DNA from: Lachnospiraceae bacterium
GTDB lineage: Bacteria; Bacillota; Clostridia; Lachnospirales; Lachnospiraceae
DNA: 59,127 bases
Assembly (NCBI GenBank): GCA_024697595.1
Contig: JAILFK010000056.1
Span: 1-59,127, forward strand
Reading direction: 5' to 3'
Below, in pieces: positions 42,197 to 51,387 of the stretch. Under the pieces are notes generated by a model, which saw only the letters and a list, made by a program, of their open reading frames with translations, had not been told where the DNA came from and searched no databases. Position numbers and translations under genes: made by a program. Positions within the stretch are counted from its first letter, which is position 1. Every line of letters begins with the position of its first letter.

Positions 42197-43453
42197 CTAT
42201 ACTTCCTGTGGAGCCACCTCAGCAGCTACACCTCTCAAAGCTTCTTTGAAACAATCAAGTGGCAACTCGCAAGAACCTGCTCCTGCCTGTCCACCCTTCT
42301 TCAAACCAGAACCACCATGGCTGATTGGCAATGTATTCAAGGCAACAACCTTTCTCACGTCAATTGCAGCCGGTGAGCCCTTGAAGTCATCCCAAGGAAC
42401 CTGATTAAAGCTGTGCTCGCCAAGTGAAACTGTTCTAGCTCTGTCAGTTCTCTCCTTAGCATCCTCTAAAGTACCACCTGTCATACGTACATATGCTGGT
42501 GCAGAAACAGCTGCCATTCCACCGAGTCCATAAACCTCAGTTACACAACTATCTCCAAGGTATGGAAGCATATCATCAACTGTATATGTAGGATTCAATA
42601 AACTTCCTAAGATAAGTGGTGCCTCTGCTGTATACCACTTGTTACCTGTAGCGGCAACCTGGATACCAAATTCAACACCATTTCCACCCATACCTACCAT
42701 AACTGTAGAATATGGAACCTTCTTAGCAGCTGCTGTGATAGCTTCAACTGCAGCCATAAGTACATGGAGCATAAATCTATCATTTATAGCCAACTCTTTA
42801 ATAACTTCATCCTTCTTAGGATTCTTGATATCTGGTAAATATTCCATCAACTGAAGATCCAAGAACATACTTGAAGCGAATAATCTATTGTGATTCTCAT
42901 CACCCATTCCTGCTGTTCTTGCAAGTACATTTACCACATCGATACCACCAGCAAGCTGTACAGCTTCATTCAATGCTGGACCATATGTATCTCTAAAGAA
43001 CTGCAAATGTGCTTCAATTTCATCATCATAGTAACCCCAACGAAGTACCTTTGGTGAGTTACCTGGGTGAATTGGAGCATAACCAACTCCACCGTACTGC
43101 TTATCTTCGCAGACGATAACTGGCATACTTGCAGATGTAGCCATTGTTGCAGAACATCCACAGTTGTAATTCTGAGCAGAGTCAATAATGATTTCTCCTG
43201 CTTCTACTTTTTTCCATGCTTCCTCTGTTGTTGCTGCAAGTCCATCATGCACAGCTGCACCACAAACTGCATTTCTTACAGGGATTGTGACATCCTCTAT
43301 TTTAATAGGAGGACCTGCCACCAAAATCTTGTTGGCAGTCATACCAGGAATCGCATCGATTGCTGGCTCAATCTTCGTCCAAATAGGACGTGCCTTTGTA
43401 AATATTTCTGTCACTTTTTTGTTTGCTTCTTCAATTTGTAACTTAATATCCAT
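42197..43453 (-). CDS. DUF1116 (YlbE/AllG-like) protein
   Basis: 418 aa from the ATG at 43453, which follows GGAG by 6 nt; a longer start at 43468 is possible. VAGPPIKIEDVTIPVRNAVCGAA, DSAQNYNCGCSATMATSASMPV and GVEFGIQVAATGNKWYTA match the DUF1116 pattern, which carries the presumed active site of the FdrA complex. The usual HxH near GAM is replaced here by NYNCGCSA. First gene of the four-gene operon; the divergent neighbour is the lactonase-like amidohydrolase. Confidence 0.85.
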   Translation of the reverse strand: MDIKLQIEEANKKVTEIFTKARPIWTKIEPAIDAIPGMTANKILVAGPPIKIEDVTIPVRNAVCGAAVHDGLAATTEEAWKKVEAGEIIIDSAQNYNCGCSATMATSASMPVIVCEDKQYGGVGYAPIHPGNSPKVLRWGYYDDEIEAHLQFFRDTYGPALNEAVQLAGGIDVVNVLARTAGMGDENHNRLFASSMFLDLQLMEYLPDIKNPKKDEVIKELAINDRFMLHVLMAAVEAITAAAKKVPYSTVMVGMGGNGVEFGIQVAATGNKWYTAEAPLILGSLLNPTYTVDDMLPYLGDSCVTEVYGLGGMAAVSAPAYVRMTGGTLEDAKERTDRARTVSLGEHSFNQVPWDDFKGSPAAIDVRKVVALNTLPISHGGSGLKKGGQAGAGSCELPLDCFKEALRGVAAEVAPQEV

Positions 43454-43591
43454 ATGCATCTCCATCATCTATTATTTTCAAATTATAACAATGTTATTAT
43501 AATTCCTAACTCACAATGTCGTATGTTCATTTTAGTTTTGGCTTGTCGTTTTTATTCCTTTTAATTCTCGAAAACCATTTTGAACACATAT

Positions 43592-43631
43592 GTATTATTT
43601 TAGACACATTCGTATCGTTTTAGATAGATTT
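43592..43631. promoter_or_regulatory. 20-bp direct repeat in the DUF1116/amidohydrolase divergent region
   Basis: GTAT-x-x-TTTTAGACACATT at 43592 recurs as GTAT-x-x-TTTTAGATAGATT at 43612, a 20-bp period. The core RTTTYAGACACA also appears twice in the 56.08-56.12 kb control region. Candidate operator for the AraC-type regulator at 57368. Confidence 0.6.
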
Positions 43632-43802
43632 GTCATTTCTTATAGCACCGCCACTCAAGAGTTGCAGGACTTGGTTTTAATCAAATCCGGCGGTGCTTTT
43701 ACCCGGTTTTGGGTCTAGGCACCGCCACTTCCCTGATCTCACCCTTCCATAGCGAACTCGGTGGCAGTGCCAGAGAATGTCATTTCTTATAGCACCGCCA
43801 CT
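43631..43802. repeat. Three-fold GCACCGCCACT hairpin repeat, 74-bp period
   Basis: GCACCGCCACT begins at 43645, 43719 and 43792, that is 74 and 73 bp apart. The first and third copies share 25 identical bases ending TATAGCACCGCCACT. Copy 1 pairs with GGCGGTGCT at 43689-43697 and copy 2 with GTGGCAGTGCC at 43761-43771, forming two hairpins. GC-rich in an AT-rich gap; REP- or MITE-like. Confidence 0.75.
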
Positions 43803-43938
43803 TACCATGATTTGATTTTTCATAAACAACTAGCTATTATAAATACGTGTTTAATGAGAGAAAAACAAGAAACCCAAGACTTGTCAGTAAACAACAATAA
43901 TCTAATTAAAGAACAAAAATTACTATAAAGGAGCTATC

Positions 43939-44811
43939 ATGATAGACTTTACATCATTAGAAAAATACGACATATGTGATTGTCATCACCATATATATAA
44001 TCCAAAGGAATTTCCATACCCGGATACCAACACAACTCAGCCAGCTTCAACCGCTGAAGATTATATGAAAATAAAAAAAGATCTTCATATAAAAAGAAGT
44101 GTAATTGTGCAGCCTTCATGCTATGGCACTGATAACAGTTGCTCCTTAGATGCTCTTGAAAAACTTGATTCTTCAGTGACTAGAGCTATTGTAGTAATCG
44201 ATGATGATATCACTATGGATGAATTAAAAAGAATGGATTCCTTGGGTGTAAAAGGCGTCAGATTTAACATCGCCCCTGGAACTGAGAATCATGTGAATTC
44301 AATAAAAATTCAAGCAGGTAAAATCGCTGATTTAGATTGGTCTATGCATTTTTGGATGAGCGCTGATTATACTTACGAAATAAGAAATGTGTTGCAAGAA
44401 CTTCCTTGTCAATTGGTATTTGACCACCGCGGACATCTTCCTGCTCATTCAGATATAATTTCTAGCCAATCAACAACAAATTTATCTCCAGCTGGAATAA
44501 ACCACCCAGCATTTGATTTTATATGTGAAATGATGGCAAAAGAAAAAGCCTGGGTAAAAATCTCAGGCTTGTATCTCGATAGTATATGCGATGATTATAA
44601 AGACACTTTAAAAATAGGAAAAGAATATGTCAAAATCAACTCCGACAGAGTACTGTGGGGAACCGATTGGCCACACCCTGTGTTGCATATCAACAACCAG
44701 CCTATGCCGGATGAACTAGATCTATTAAAAATGATTGACCAAGAAATATCAGCTAAAGACGATTTACAAAAAATCTTGGTTGAAAACCCTGCCAAACTCT
44801 TTCATTTTTAA
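43939..44811 (+). CDS. Amidohydrolase-2 / COG3618-type sugar-lactonase-like hydrolase
   Basis: 290 aa TIM-barrel metal hydrolase. CDCHHHIYNP supplies the HxH-type metal ligands, KGVRFNIAPG and LVFDHRGHLP the mid-barrel His, and RVLWGTDWPHP the final Asp. The family includes 2-pyrone-4,6-dicarboxylate lactonase and L-fucono- and galactaro-lactonases. Divergent from the DUF1116 operon across a 470-bp control region, so it probably opens a sugar lactone in the same pathway. Confidence 0.85.
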   Translation: MIDFTSLEKYDICDCHHHIYNPKEFPYPDTNTTQPASTAEDYMKIKKDLHIKRSVIVQPSCYGTDNSCSLDALEKLDSSVTRAIVVIDDDITMDELKRMDSLGVKGVRFNIAPGTENHVNSIKIQAGKIADLDWSMHFWMSADYTYEIRNVLQELPCQLVFDHRGHLPAHSDIISSQSTTNLSPAGINHPAFDFICEMMAKEKAWVKISGLYLDSICDDYKDTLKIGKEYVKINSDRVLWGTDWPHPVLHINNQPMPDELDLLKMIDQEISAKDDLQKILVENPAKLFHF

Positions 44812-44909
44812 AGATAACCAACTCATGTCAAATCAATCATTAAATCAATCAACAAATCACTTATCATTTATTGATTCAATTAAATCATACAATAAATCAT
44901 AAAAAGAAA

Positions 44910-45692
44910 TTAAGACAAGTTACTACACCCAAGAGATTTTGAGAGTTCATTTACAATTCTCTTAATCTCGTCAATCTTGCCTTCCACATGTTCATCTGTC
45001 AACCTACTATATGGTCCAGTAACACTTATTCCGCCGACCATATCGCCGTTGGCATCATAAATAGGAAATGCTAGACATCTAGCTCCAACCTCTCTCTCTT
45101 GATTGTCATAAGCAAACCCTCTTGTTCTTATTGCATCAAGTTCTTTCTTCAAATCACTAGTCTTAGTAATTGTGTAATCTGTATATTTTTCAAAATCGTG
45201 ATTTACAATGTAGGCATTTAACTTTTCTTCTGAAAAATGTGCTAAGAACAACTTACCAATACCATTACAGTACATTTCAGCTGCATTTCCCACTGCTTGT
45301 ACCGCCATCAATGACTGATTCTTCACTTTAATAACCTCAGTGTAAACAACCTTGTCCTCAACTCTAACGCCTAGACATACTGATTCACCAATATATTTTG
45401 AGATTTCATTCATAAATGGTTTAGCTGTTCTTCTAAGCAAATCCTCTGTATTAATATTATTAGCAAGCGCACAAACTTTTAAGGTAGGCTCATATCTTGC
45501 TGTTTCATCATTTTGTTTTACATAACCACAATTTACAAGAGTGGCTAAAAATCGCAAGGTAGTACTCGCATTCATTCCTAAATCCTGTGATATCTCCTGT
45601 AACTTTCTAGGTTCTTGAGCTTTGATTAAATATTCAAAAATCGCTAGTAATTTTTCCCCTGATTGATTTCCTTGAGTTTTTGTTGCTGCCAT
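44910..45692 (-). CDS. IclR-family regulator
   Basis: 260 aa. Winged HTH: GEKLLAIFEYLIKAQEPRKLQEISQDLGMNASTTLRFLATL. C-terminal ligand domain: AAEMYCNGIGKLFLAHFSEEKL, CLAFPIYDANGDMVGGISVTGP. Members respond to small aromatic or sugar-acid ligands. Sits between the two catabolic arms; GAGGAG precedes the ATG. Single-gene transcript. Confidence 0.92.
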   Translation of the reverse strand: MAATKTQGNQSGEKLLAIFEYLIKAQEPRKLQEISQDLGMNASTTLRFLATLVNCGYVKQNDETARYEPTLKVCALANNINTEDLLRRTAKPFMNEISKYIGESVCLGVRVEDKVVYTEVIKVKNQSLMAVQAVGNAAEMYCNGIGKLFLAHFSEEKLNAYIVNHDFEKYTDYTITKTSDLKKELDAIRTRGFAYDNQEREVGARCLAFPIYDANGDMVGGISVTGPYSRLTDEHVEGKIDEIKRIVNELSKSLGCSNLS

Positions 45693-45898
45693 AACTCCTC
45701 CTCGTATGTTCTATTTTAATTGCATCATATTCGATTCTTCATCTCTAATGAATCCATAAATTTTAAAAATTATAATAAAATTTCATTTCTTTTTTGATAT
45801 TTTAAAACACTTTTTCAATTATTGCAATCGCTATATATGACAAAATTCTCCAAATCACTTCTCAATTGTCATACTTTATTTCAATACATTTTATTCAA

Positions 45899-45938
45899 AA
45901 AAATCACCTGCCCTTTTTCCAAAGGACAGGCGATTTTA
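45899..45938 (-). terminator. Terminator of the symporter/dehydrogenase/FAD-oxidoreductase operon
   Basis: AAAATCGCCTG paired with CAGGTGATTTT, inner CC/GG pairs, then TTTTTT on the minus strand, 16 nt past the stop at 45954. Confidence 0.8.
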
Positions 45939-45953
45939 TAAAGGGTCAACAAA

Positions 45954-47342
45954 TTAAATTGATAAAATCACATCATCTTTTTTCAATGCTTCTGCCAACT
46001 GAGCATATTCAATCTCTCTTGTCATTTTTCCTGACTTCGAGCAGATTGCTGCAGCAGTACCAGCAGCCTCACCCATAATCATGCAACCAACTGTGTTTCT
46101 TGTAGACATGTGCGCCTCATACTCTTCAGTTACGCAGCGTCCTGCCACCAACAGATTATCACATCCAACTGGTAACAACATACGATATGGGAATCCATAG
46201 AATCCATCTCCCTGAATTGGGATATTTTCTCCAGCCTTTGCAGCCAAATCATGGAATCCATATAAACCTATTTCGTCGTCAAATCTTCTTGCATTATGTA
46301 TGTCATCTTGAGTTATAGAATAATCGCATTTTACGATGTAAGAAATTCTAACTCCCAATTGAACTGATGCCCACGAAAGATAAGCATTTTCAAATCCTGG
46401 CACATACTTCTTGAAATCCTCAACAATATTTTTCAATCTAAGTCTAACTCGAAGTTCCGCCTTGCTGAGTTCCTCCGGATCAGTTCCATCAAGAATCTCA
46501 CCTCTAGATAAATTGACATATGTTGCCTCACCTGGATGATTCACCTGCATAGATAGAATCTTGATTCCCTCTAAGCTTTTCATCATGCCATATTTTTGAG
46601 GTGCGTATCCCAAAGCAAAAATATAATTTTTGTTCATGACGCCCTTGTCATTCATCTCATTACTTGTTATCTCGTGAAATACTCCCTTATTTTCCTCTAG
46701 GACTCTATCCCAATCAATACCGCCGATACCAAAAACCATACCAGTAGCACATTCCTGTCCATGAGTCATATCAAGCATAGTAGCTCCTGCTTTTTTAGCT
46801 ACATCTCCATCACCTGTTGCATCAACATAAGTCTTGGCTCTGTAAGCTACTCGCTTATCTCTTCTATCAACAACGATATAATCAATTTTGCTACCATCCA
46901 TCACCACTTCGCTGACCATACAATTTAGAAGTACTTCTACTCCTGCTTCCATAAGCATCTCTGCAATAACTCCTTTGTATGGTTCGTGATCTGCAACTAC
47001 TCTGTATGCATTTCTCTGTGGATTGTCTGGTGTCATGGCAAATGATGTTGCTCCCCCTGATTCAATAAGCTTATCAATCATTTCGTAAGCCAAACCACCG
47101 ACAATTCTCTTAGCATCCTTGGGATCGTCACATTGATTGTAGTAGCTACTAACTCCAATTCCGCCATTAGTCAATGTACCTCCAGGCACTGGAAGTTTTT
47201 CAACCATCAGCACCTTGGCGCCATTTCTAGCAGCGGCAATTGCAGCCATACATCCTGCTGTTCCCCCTCCAGCAACACAGACATCAATATCGACTACCTC
47301 TATCTCTGTCGCTGGCAATGTTATAGTATTTACATTTCCCAT
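45954..47342 (-). CDS. FAD-dependent oxidoreductase (FAD_oxidored family)
   Basis: 462 aa. DVCVAGGGTAGCMAAIAAARNGAKVLMVEK is the FAD dinucleotide motif; TLTNGGIGV and DATGDGDVAKKAG are conserved family sites; AGRCVTEEYEAHMSTRNTVGCMIMGEAAG ends the protein. Members act on sugars or polyols and are often secreted elsewhere, but no signal peptide is present. Likely oxidises the imported sugar or its acid. Third gene of the operon with the GPH symporter and D-hydroxyacid dehydrogenase. Confidence 0.88.
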   Translation of the reverse strand: MGNVNTITLPATEIEVVDIDVCVAGGGTAGCMAAIAAARNGAKVLMVEKLPVPGGTLTNGGIGVSSYYNQCDDPKDAKRIVGGLAYEMIDKLIESGGATSFAMTPDNPQRNAYRVVADHEPYKGVIAEMLMEAGVEVLLNCMVSEVVMDGSKIDYIVVDRRDKRVAYRAKTYVDATGDGDVAKKAGATMLDMTHGQECATGMVFGIGGIDWDRVLEENKGVFHEITSNEMNDKGVMNKNYIFALGYAPQKYGMMKSLEGIKILSMQVNHPGEATYVNLSRGEILDGTDPEELSKAELRVRLRLKNIVEDFKKYVPGFENAYLSWASVQLGVRISYIVKCDYSITQDDIHNARRFDDEIGLYGFHDLAAKAGENIPIQGDGFYGFPYRMLLPVGCDNLLVAGRCVTEEYEAHMSTRNTVGCMIMGEAAGTAAAICSKSGKMTREIEYAQLAEALKKDDVILSI

Positions 47343-47357
47343 AGATACACCTACTTC

Positions 47358-48305
47358 CTATAGAATTACGTTCTTCTGATTTCCATTCATCCAAGCGTCA
47401 AGATTGTCAAATACGATCTCTGCTCTAAGGCTCATTGACTCCTTACTTGCAAATGCAATATGTGGTGTCAATAATGTGTTCTTAGCCTTGAGAAGTGGCT
47501 CGCTTGCAGGTAGTGGTGGCTCTACATCAAATACATCACATGCTGCTCCAGCGATAACGTCATTGTTCAACGCATCTGCCAAATCTGCTGAGTTAACAAC
47601 AGGTCCTCTTGCAACATTGATAAGGTATGCACTATCCTTCATCATCTTAAGCTTGTCTGCATCAATCATTCCTCTTGTAGAATCATTTAATGGGCAATGA
47701 AGAACAACGATATCAGATCTCTTTAAAAGTTCTTCCTGAGATACCTGCTCAACAAATGATGGTGCATCAGCGTGCTGTGTTCTGCTTTGTGCAATAACCT
47801 TTGCGCCAAATGCATTAAAGAGTTCAGCTGAACGTGTACCAATCTTTCCAAGACCGATAATACCAACTGTTCTTCCCTTTAACTCTCCACCTACAAGGCC
47901 ATCCTTTGTAGAAAGTTCTCTAACTCTCTTCTCAACCTGTGGTACATTTCTAAGCAATGAAAGTGCCATCTCGATTACCAACTCTGCAACAGCCTCGTTA
48001 GAATAACCTGAGGCATTGCTAACTGCTACTCCCTTGTCCTTGCATGCATCTAAACCAACGTGGTCTACACCTGTAAATGCCACGTCAATATATTTTAAAT
48101 TATCACATGCTGAGATAACCTCGTTTGGCATTGGCATATTTGCAATAATCATTGCATCTGCATCCTTGGCCTGATCGATTAATTTGTCAACATCAGTTGT
48201 CTTTGGATAAGATATAAACTCTACTCCTTTCTCTTCAAATGGAGCCTTTCTACTATTTAACTCCTCATCCGAAATTCCTAATGATTCCATAATTGCTACT
48301 TTCAT
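47358..48305 (-). CDS. D-isomer 2-hydroxyacid dehydrogenase
   Basis: 315 aa NAD(P)-dependent enzyme. NAD motif TVGIIGLGKIGTRSAELF; catalytic Arg in INVARGPVV, Glu in CDVFDVEPP and His in LTPHIAFAS. Could reduce a 2-keto acid such as hydroxypyruvate, or oxidise a sugar acid. Preceded by AAAGGAG; between the symporter and the FAD oxidoreductase gene. Confidence 0.93.
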   Translation of the reverse strand: MKVAIMESLGISDEELNSRKAPFEEKGVEFISYPKTTDVDKLIDQAKDADAMIIANMPMPNEVISACDNLKYIDVAFTGVDHVGLDACKDKGVAVSNASGYSNEAVAELVIEMALSLLRNVPQVEKRVRELSTKDGLVGGELKGRTVGIIGLGKIGTRSAELFNAFGAKVIAQSRTQHADAPSFVEQVSQEELLKRSDIVVLHCPLNDSTRGMIDADKLKMMKDSAYLINVARGPVVNSADLADALNNDVIAGAACDVFDVEPPLPASEPLLKAKNTLLTPHIAFASKESMSLRAEIVFDNLDAWMNGNQKNVIL

Positions 48306-48356
48306 TTCTTTTTCTCCTTTTCTACTTTGTACCCCGCAGCAAAAGGATTCCTCCCC

Positions 48357-49907
48357 TTACTGCTCTTCTTTATTATCTTTATCTACAATGTTATCAATTT
48401 TCTTGTAAGCTTCTTCCTGCTCCTTTGCCTTTTCAGCCTTTGCCTGAGCTTTTCTCTCAGATATATCAGCCTGAATCCGCTCCATAGTAGCTTTATCTAA
48501 CTTGTAGAATTTCATAGCAACAATGTTGCATACCCACCCTAAAACAGGTAATCCAAACATCAAGAATAATCCCATTACGAAAAGTGGTGTTGTAACTGGA
48601 TCACCCTTTTGTGGCATAACATTTTTATATCCGATAAAAGCGATACAAAATGCTGCAACAGTTGTTGAAAACGAACCAATAATTTTATCAATCAATGAAT
48701 ATACTCCACTGACTGTACCAGGCATATAATCGCCTGTCTCTGACATCCAGTAGTCTACAACATCAGCTCTCATAACCATTGATGTAGATGTCAATGTCAT
48801 CTTTGTTCCTGTCAATAAAAGCATCAAAACGATGTAAATAATTGTAGGAATTGGATTTACAGTGATTGAACTCATACCATGTGGTCCGAGAATCACACAG
48901 AACACAATCATTACAACTGAAATAATAATTGAATACCATGACCAGTCTCTCGTTGTTCTCTTTGCACCATACTTAATATTATACACACTTCCTATTGCAA
49001 GAAATGCAAGGGAAGCAATTGTCGTAAAGTTACCCATCATTGTTGATGCCTGATAATTTCCAATCAAAATACCATTGATAATTGTCAAAACGATGGATGT
49101 TGATGCTGTCTGTGAAGCAAGCTTATCAGAAGCACCTGTGATAACCCACATCTGCATTGGGCGATTTCCCTTCAATAGATTTACCATATCCCTGAAAGTA
49201 ATCTTTTCTTTCTTACCCTTGGCACTGTTAAGTGACTCAAACATCTCTGGCTTATCAACTCTTCTAAGACCAATAAATGATAACATCAATAGGATAAATG
49301 CTCCAAGCACGTGCCAGTAGCAAGCTTCCTTCAACATTGCTGCATTGTATTGATCATCATATCTTGGCAATACCGCAAACGCGATAAATGTCTGGAAAAT
49401 CATTGGTACAAAATACTGATAACATGTACCAACTAACTGTGTAAGTGATCTAACCTTTGGATCTCTTGTAATAGCAATACCTACAACCGCTCCAGCCATA
49501 GTCTTCATTGTGTAACCAATTATGTACATTACATAAATGATAATGAACACGATAACACCCATAGTTCCTGAGAACTTACCAGCAGCCCAGTGATACATTA
49601 AAACACAAGCTAAACCGGCTATAGCCCATCCAACTAAGTTAAAAAATCTAATCTTACCAATCTTTTTAAACTTAATCCTGTCAAATATTGCAGATACAAT
49701 CGGATCTGTAATACCATCAAAAATACGTGTACCAGTAATGATCATTCCAGCTAATGCAACTGGTATACCATATGCCTCATTGGCAATATAGCTGGCATAC
49801 ATCATCAACAAGTAAAAACATATACCTGTTCCCTTGGTTGCTTGGGCAAATATTAGATCTACTAATTCGCCCACGGGCATGTTAATTTTTTTCTTTTCCT
49901 TCTCCAT
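48357..49907 (-). CDS. GPH-family sugar:cation symporter 1
   Basis: 516 aa with about 12 hydrophobic segments. ITGTRIFDGITDPIVSAIFDRIKFKKIGKIRFF is the GPH signature loop and the C-terminus is a charged coiled tail rich in Glu and Lys. GPH transporters import uronides, glucuronides and oligosaccharides. First gene of the operon, 120 nt after a strong promoter. Similar in layout to the symporter at 52379. Confidence 0.93.
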   Translation of the reverse strand: MEKEKKKINMPVGELVDLIFAQATKGTGICFYLLMMYASYIANEAYGIPVALAGMIITGTRIFDGITDPIVSAIFDRIKFKKIGKIRFFNLVGWAIAGLACVLMYHWAAGKFSGTMGVIVFIIIYVMYIIGYTMKTMAGAVVGIAITRDPKVRSLTQLVGTCYQYFVPMIFQTFIAFAVLPRYDDQYNAAMLKEACYWHVLGAFILLMLSFIGLRRVDKPEMFESLNSAKGKKEKITFRDMVNLLKGNRPMQMWVITGASDKLASQTASTSIVLTIINGILIGNYQASTMMGNFTTIASLAFLAIGSVYNIKYGAKRTTRDWSWYSIIISVVMIVFCVILGPHGMSSITVNPIPTIIYIVLMLLLTGTKMTLTSTSMVMRADVVDYWMSETGDYMPGTVSGVYSLIDKIIGSFSTTVAAFCIAFIGYKNVMPQKGDPVTTPLFVMGLFLMFGLPVLGWVCNIVAMKFYKLDKATMERIQADISERKAQAKAEKAKEQEEAYKKIDNIVDKDNKEEQ

Positions 49908-50026
49908 AAAAAGACCTCCTGTAAATTATTAAACCTTCCATACTTATGCAACAACTTAACAAACCCCATTAAGCAAGTTCCTGCATTTCATTATGTAAAA
50001 TCAAATTTCACTTTTAGTATATAATT

Positions 50027-50055
50027 ATTTTACAGTCGTCTTTTTATAAAGTCAA
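50027..50055 (-). promoter_or_regulatory. Promoter of the symporter-1 operon
   Basis: Minus-strand -35 TTGACT (50055-50050), 17-nt spacer, -10 TAAAAT (50032-50027). Leader of about 110 nt before the ATG at 49907. Confidence 0.75.
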
Positions 50056-50073
50056 CATAAATTTTAAAAATTT

Positions 50074-50105
50074 AAAGCGCATTTCATTATTTGAAACGCG
50101 CTTTA
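50074..50105 (-). terminator. Terminator after glycerate kinase
   Basis: AAAGCGCGTTTCA/TGAAATGCGCTTT stem with one G-T pair, 14 nt past the stop at 50119, followed by AAATTTTTAAAATTT. Confidence 0.75.
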
Positions 50106-50118
50106 TTCATATTTGTAT

Positions 50119-51360
50119 TTAAGATATTAATGCTACACAGAAATCATTAACATTAGTTCCTGTAGGTCCTGTAATAACAAGACCGTCGATAGCCTTCAAT
50201 CCATTGTAACAATCATTATCATCTAGGATTGCATCGAAATCTAATCCAGCATCCTGCAATGCTTTATAAGACTCGCCATCCACATATCCGCCTGCAGCAT
50301 CTGTAGGACCATCTGTTCCATCAGAACCGGCTGAGAATATTGCAACATCCTTCTGACCTGCAATGGCTTTCATTGTAGAAAATGCCAACTGCTGATTACG
50401 TCCACCAAGACCATGTCCCTTAATATGAACAACTGTCTCGCCACCTGCAATAAATGCAAGTTTTTTCCAACTAGATAGATTTTCATTAATCTTACTTACA
50501 AGCATAGCTCCAGCCTCATCAGCCTCGCATGTCAAATCATCCTCAAGCATAATTGGTTCATATCCTAATTTTTCACACTCATATGCCGCAGCCTTACATA
50601 ATTCTCTAACGCTACCAATAATCTGAGTATGAACATTTTCAAGAACCTTTGGTGTTTCTTCAGCAAGCAAACCCAAAGTCTTTTCAGATACTTCAATATT
50701 GTATTTATTGATAATATAAAGAGCATCTTGTGAAGTGGATGAATCTGGATAAGCAGGACCTGATGCGATCATATCAAGTGGATCACCCACTATATCAGAC
50801 AAAATAATCGCCTCTACTTTTGCCGGTGCACAGATAAGGGCAAACTTACCGCCTTTTACAGCAGACAAGCGCTTTCTAACAGTATTCATCTCCACAATAT
50901 CCGCTCCAGATTTCAATAACTGATTTGTAATCTCAGCCAACTCATCTCCATCAATAAGAGGTTTTTCAAATAAAGCACTTCCTCCTCCTGATATAAGAAA
51001 TAAAACTGTATCCTTTTCCGTTAAATCTCTTACCATATCGATGGCAACCTGAGTAGCCTTGAAGCCATTTTCATCTGGAACAGGATGGCCGCCCTCAAAG
51101 CAATCTATCTTATCGATATCACTTTGCACGTGTTCATATTTTGTAACCACAACTCCAGATTCATAATCAATCTGCTGATCGTTCAAGCGGTCAACAGCAG
51201 CCTTTGCCATTTGCCATCCCGCTTTTCCAATAGAAACAATATATACTCGACCAGATAATTCAACATTTTCCAAAGCACGTCTAACCGCTTCATCTGGACA
51301 TACCGCCTTGATGGCACCATCTATTATTTTATCCGCATCTTCTCTTAATTGCTTATTCAT
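50119..51360 (-). CDS. Glycerate 2-kinase, MOFRL type
   Basis: 413 aa. VSIGKAGWQMAKAA, LFLISGGGSALFEKP and FIAGGETVVHIKGHGLGGRNQQLAFS define the GckA/MOFRL family; SAGSDGTDGPTDAAGGYVD lies near the end. It phosphorylates D-glycerate to 2-phosphoglycerate, feeding lower glycolysis. Last gene of the operon with the reductase at 51388, which would supply the glycerate. Confidence 0.93.
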   Translation of the reverse strand: MNKQLREDADKIIDGAIKAVCPDEAVRRALENVELSGRVYIVSIGKAGWQMAKAAVDRLNDQQIDYESGVVVTKYEHVQSDIDKIDCFEGGHPVPDENGFKATQVAIDMVRDLTEKDTVLFLISGGGSALFEKPLIDGDELAEITNQLLKSGADIVEMNTVRKRLSAVKGGKFALICAPAKVEAIILSDIVGDPLDMIASGPAYPDSSTSQDALYIINKYNIEVSEKTLGLLAEETPKVLENVHTQIIGSVRELCKAAAYECEKLGYEPIMLEDDLTCEADEAGAMLVSKINENLSSWKKLAFIAGGETVVHIKGHGLGGRNQQLAFSTMKAIAGQKDVAIFSAGSDGTDGPTDAAGGYVDGESYKALQDAGLDFDAILDDNDCYNGLKAIDGLVITGPTGTNVNDFCVALIS

Positions 51361-51387
51361 AACATCAACCTTCTCTTATTTTATTTA

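Noticed and set aside
43631-43802. CRISPR array
   Set aside because: Only three imperfect units at 74-bp spacing, units self-pair with the following sequence, and no cas genes are present.
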